DNA of 17,149 nt from Candidatus Omnitrophota bacterium (GTDB lineage: Bacteria; Omnitrophota; Gorgyraeia; Duberdicusellales; 4484-171). Positions within the stretch are counted from its first letter, which is position 1. The number at the start of each line of letters is the position of its first letter. Below are positions 14,191 through 17,149 of this stretch, piece after piece. The DNA is taken from positions 1 to 17,149 of the forward strand of contig JAFGHG010000052.1 in the NCBI GenBank assembly GCA_016939345.1, read 5' to 3'. The notes under the pieces were generated by a model. The model ran no database searches and was not told the origin of the DNA. It saw nothing but the letters and a program-made list of their open reading frames with translations. A program made the position numbers and the translations under genes.

Positions 14191-16698
14191 ATGCCAAAAG
14201 AAACAATTTTCCTTATTGACGGCACATCTATGTGTTACAGGTCTTTTTTTGCTATTAAGCTTTCCACTTCTAAAGGCTTTCCTTGCGGAGCGGTTTTTGG
14301 AGTGTATCGCACCCTGAAAAAGATAATATCTAAATTTAATCCTCAGTATTTATGTGTTTGTTTCGATGTTTCACGAAAAACTTTCCGGACTGAGAAATAC
14401 CAGGAATATAAAATAAACAGGCCACCTTTGCCAGATCCCTTAAAGGCTCAACTGCCTTTGATTAAGGATTTGATAGCAGCAATGGGCATAGAACAGATCG
14501 GAAAAGAAGGTTTTGAAGCCGATGATATCATAGCATCTTTGTGTAATAAGGCTTTAGCTGATGATTTTTCAGTGGTTATAGTAAGCGCAGACAAAGATCT
14601 CTATCAGCTTATCAGAGGCGATGATGTATTTATTTACAACTATAATAAAGACCTGACGATAGGAAACAATGAGTTTTTGAAAGATTTTGGTTTTCTTCCC
14701 CAGCAGATAACCGATTACCTAGCCCTTAGCGGGGATTCCAGCGATAATATACCGGGAGCAAAAGGAATAGGCAAGGTCGGAGCGCGTAAGCTTATAGAGG
14801 AATTCAAGGATATAGATAATATTTTCAGTAATCTTGACAGGGTAAAGCCAAAAATACGCGACATACTTCAATCAAGCAAAGAGATGATATATTTGAGCAA
14901 AGAACTGGCACAGCTTGTAGATTGCCAAATTACAAACAAGTGGGAGGATTTAAAAATCCGCTCAGCTGATAATGAAACCCTATACAGGATTTTTACTGAC
15001 CTTGAGTTTAAGGCTTTGATAAAGGATATAGCCTTGAATGATAAAAATAAAGAGCTACCCCTTGATTTTGATATTCCTGATGGTTTTGTTGAGAAGTTTA
15101 AAGAAGAACCTCTTGCTTTTAATATCCAAGGCAACGATATTTTTATCTTTGATCCAGTCAATAAACGCACACATAAGACAGCAAAATCAAAAGCTGCATA
15201 CCTGCTTTGCGATTCAAAGATTAAAAAGATAACCTATGGATGCAAAGATCAAAAAGTAACTAATCAGGAATTAGAGTTCAATAACCTATATTTTGATGTT
15301 AAGGTCGCTGCCTATATTCTTGATTCTTCCTTGATCGATTTCAGCCTGGTCACTTTAGTCGGCACCTATTTGAAAGAACACCTGAGCCAAATATCCGAAG
15401 AAAGCAAGCCATATTATATTTATCAGCTTTATAAGATACTGGAGCCGAAATTAATTACCCAGGGCCAGGAAAAATTATTCTTCGATATCGAGATGCCTTT
15501 GATTGATATTTTAAGCCAGATGCAGACCAGCGGTGTAAAAATCAATCTTAAGGAATTAGAAAACCTTCTTAAAGAGGTTGATAAAAAGAGCCTTCAGGCC
15601 ATGAGTAAAGTTTACAAGCTGGCCGGCAGAGAGTTTAATCTAAATTCACCTAAACAGTTAAGAGAAGTCCTTTTTGAAGAAATGAAAATAAAACCGATAA
15701 AGAAGACCAAGACCGGCTATTCGACCAATGAGGAGGTATTAGAAAGATTAGCCTTGAAATACCCCATAGCTGGGGTGATATTGGATTACCGGCATATGGC
15801 CAAATTAAAGACGACTTACATAACTCCTTTGGTCGAGGAGGTAAAAAAAAACAAAGGTATGCTTCATGCTGAATTTCATCAGACTTCTACCCAGACCGGA
15901 AGGCTTTCCAGTTCTTCACCCAACCTGCAGAGTATTCCAGCCAGGGGTCAATTCTCTGATAAGCTGCGTCGCTCTTTTATACCAAGTTTTAATAATGGTT
16001 TTCTTTTATCCGGCGACTATTCTCAAATAGAGTTAAGAATACTTGCTCATTTATCTGGTGATGAAAATTTAATCATGGCTTTTAATGATGACCGTGACAT
16101 ACACAGCTTTACTGCCGGTCTGCTCTTCTCTAAAGATCCCGACAAAGTCGATTTCCAGGAAAGAGATATGGCTAAAAGGGTAAATTTCGGAATAATTTAT
16201 GGGATGAGTTCTTTCGGCCTGGCCAAAGAGCTAAAGATCAGTCCGACCCAAGCTCAGAATTTCATTGATGATTATTTTCAGCGCTATGAAGGAGTAAGGA
16301 GGTATATTGACGGAGTGAAAGAAAGCGTTGAAAAAAAAGGTTATGTAGAGACTATCCTGAAAAGAAGGAGATATCTGCCTGAAGCAAAAAGCAGCAACCT
16401 TCATCTTAGGGAATTTGCCTATCGTCAGGCAGTTAACGCACCTATCCAGGGTTCCTGTGCCGACCTTATAAAAATAGCCATGGTCAGGATAGACAAGGAG
16501 CTTAAAGCCCAGTATTTGAGGACAAAACTTGTTCTGCAGATTCATGATGAGCTCGTCTTTGATGTTTGCTCCGATGAGCTTGATAAGGTTAAAGTATTTA
16601 TCTGTAAATATATGGAAGAGGCTATCAAGCTTGAAGTACCGGTCAAAGTAAATCTTAAGTCCGGCAATAATTTAGCAGATTTAAAAGAATTAAAATGA
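14191..16698 (+). CDS. polA: DNA polymerase I
   Basis: Fills gaps and removes RNA primers in replication and repair. From the ATG at 14191 it has 835 residues. The 5'-3' exonuclease domain (1-270) has LIDGT (9-13), EADDIIASL (109-117), SADKDLYQL (132-140) and GDSSDNIPGAKGIG (181-194). The middle domain (about 285-420) has the fold position of the 3'-5' exonuclease but lacks its DxE motif, so proofreading is probably lost, as in Taq polymerase. The polymerase domain has TQTGRLSSSSPNLQSIP (567-583), motif A DYSQIELRILAHL (609-621), O-helix RDMAKRVNFGIIYG (658-671) with the conserved phenylalanine F666, and motif C HDE (785-787). An adjacent TTG at 14188 is a less likely start. No Shine-Dalgarno sequence. 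The stop overlaps coaE. Confidence 0.96.
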   Translation: MPKETIFLIDGTSMCYRSFFAIKLSTSKGFPCGAVFGVYRTLKKIISKFNPQYLCVCFDVSRKTFRTEKYQEYKINRPPLPDPLKAQLPLIKDLIAAMGIEQIGKEGFEADDIIASLCNKALADDFSVVIVSADKDLYQLIRGDDVFIYNYNKDLTIGNNEFLKDFGFLPQQITDYLALSGDSSDNIPGAKGIGKVGARKLIEEFKDIDNIFSNLDRVKPKIRDILQSSKEMIYLSKELAQLVDCQITNKWEDLKIRSADNETLYRIFTDLEFKALIKDIALNDKNKELPLDFDIPDGFVEKFKEEPLAFNIQGNDIFIFDPVNKRTHKTAKSKAAYLLCDSKIKKITYGCKDQKVTNQELEFNNLYFDVKVAAYILDSSLIDFSLVTLVGTYLKEHLSQISEESKPYYIYQLYKILEPKLITQGQEKLFFDIEMPLIDILSQMQTSGVKINLKELENLLKEVDKKSLQAMSKVYKLAGREFNLNSPKQLREVLFEEMKIKPIKKTKTGYSTNEEVLERLALKYPIAGVILDYRHMAKLKTTYITPLVEEVKKNKGMLHAEFHQTSTQTGRLSSSSPNLQSIPARGQFSDKLRRSFIPSFNNGFLLSGDYSQIELRILAHLSGDENLIMAFNDDRDIHSFTAGLLFSKDPDKVDFQERDMAKRVNFGIIYGMSSFGLAKELKISPTQAQNFIDDYFQRYEGVRRYIDGVKESVEKKGYVETILKRRRYLPEAKSSNLHLREFAYRQAVNAPIQGSCADLIKIAMVRIDKELKAQYLRTKLVLQIHDELVFDVCSDELDKVKVFICKYMEEAIKLEVPVKVNLKSGNNLADLKELK

Positions 16699-17149
16699 GT
16701 GTTATCGGTTTAACAGGGTGTTTTTCCTGCGGAAAAAGCAGCGTCCTTAGGATGCTCAAGAACAAAGGAGCATATGTTTTTGACTGTGATGAGTTTATCC
16801 ATGCCTGCTATAAAAACAAAGAAAGCCCTGTTTATAGAAAAGTAGCCAAGGAGTTTCCTGATGTTTTAGAACGGGGCAGAATCAACAGAAGAAAATTAGG
16901 CCGGCTGGCGTTTAGCGATAGAAGAAAATTGAAGGCTTTAGAGGCTATTGTCCATCCGCAAGCGATAAAAGGGCTTTTAAGCTGGGTGAAAAAAGCCAGG
17001 AAAAATAAAGTCCTTTGCGTCGGCGAAGTCCCTTTACTTTTTGAAAAAAAGCTTGATAGATATTTCGATAAGATAATACTGGTAGCGGTTAAACGCTCAG
17101 TTCAGATAAAAAGAATAAGAGAAAAATATAATTTCAGCCGTGCTGAAAT
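16695..17149 (+). CDS. coaE: Dephospho-CoA kinase, 3' end outside the window
   Basis: Phosphorylates dephospho-CoA on the ribose 3'-hydroxyl, the last step of CoA synthesis. The frame opens with ATG in an ATGA overlap with the polA stop and stays open for 151 complete codons to the window edge, so the C-terminus is missing. The Walker A is GCFSCGKS (8-15), in MSVIGLTGCFSCGKSS. The pattern GX4GKS is intact but has two cysteines where GGIGSGKS is usual. FDCDEFIH (29-36) replaces the usual DADxxxH form (aspartates kept), and HPQAIK (87-92) and EVPLLFE (110-116) are family blocks. polA-coaE adjacency is common in bacteria. There is no good Shine-Dalgarno sequence, so coupling is likely. Confidence 0.92.
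   Translation, partial: MSVIGLTGCFSCGKSSVLRMLKNKGAYVFDCDEFIHACYKNKESPVYRKVAKEFPDVLERGRINRRKLGRLAFSDRRKLKALEAIVHPQAIKGLLSWVKKARKNKVLCVGEVPLLFEKKLDRYFDKIILVAVKRSVQIKRIREKYNFSRAE

Noticed and set aside
1..17149. CRISPR arrays, transposases, integrases, toxin-antitoxin pairs, restriction systems or phage genes
   Set aside because: No regularly spaced direct repeats of 25-40 bases and no such protein motifs were found on either strand. Nothing in the window supports a new defence or mobile system.

Overview
The window is a dense block of bacterial housekeeping genes with fairly low GC. It comes from a free-standing chromosome, not a phage or plasmid. All genes but one lie on the + strand, in short operons with overlapping stop/start codons. 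Gene content and order (rplU; proB-proA-nadD; plsC-rpsA; gap-pgk-tpiA-secG; polA-coaE) suggest a Gram-negative lineage. The overall style resembles candidate phylum Omnitrophota or a neighbouring group; this is inference from gene order and protein style and could not be checked by a search.

Layout. 24-386: rplU (ribosomal protein L21) behind a promoter placed so that transcription should begin at the ATG. 397-1020 (minus): a PlsC-type acyltransferase, convergent with rplU and also apparently leaderless. 1021-1298: a non-coding gap with degenerate repeats. 1299-5579: proB-proA-nadD-phosphohexomutase, a tightly coupled operon for proline, NAD and sugar phosphates. 5580-5903: a second repeat-rich gap holding a GC palindrome, a 131-bp hairpin (MITE-like) element and the same repeat words as the first gap. 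5904-9394: a second plsC, rpsA (six S1 domains, own strong promoter) and tyrS. 9424-13054: gap-pgk-tpiA-secG, lower glycolysis plus a Sec translocon subunit. 13144-13983: an exported TPR protein. 13987-14190: a gap with a hairpin. 14191-16698: polA. 16695 to the window end: coaE, cut by the window edge.

Working together. The genes cover translation (L21, S1, TyrRS), proline synthesis, NAD and CoA synthesis (nadD, coaE), triose-phosphate glycolysis, phospholipid acylation (two PlsC proteins), protein export (SecG) and DNA repair (PolA). I found no defence system, CRISPR array, prophage, transposase or clearly new multi-gene system. The most interesting points are the non-coding ones: two promoter/start arrangements that imply leaderless mRNAs, the absence of Shine-Dalgarno sequences on most genes that seem to open a transcription unit, and a family of intergenic repeats in the two large gaps.
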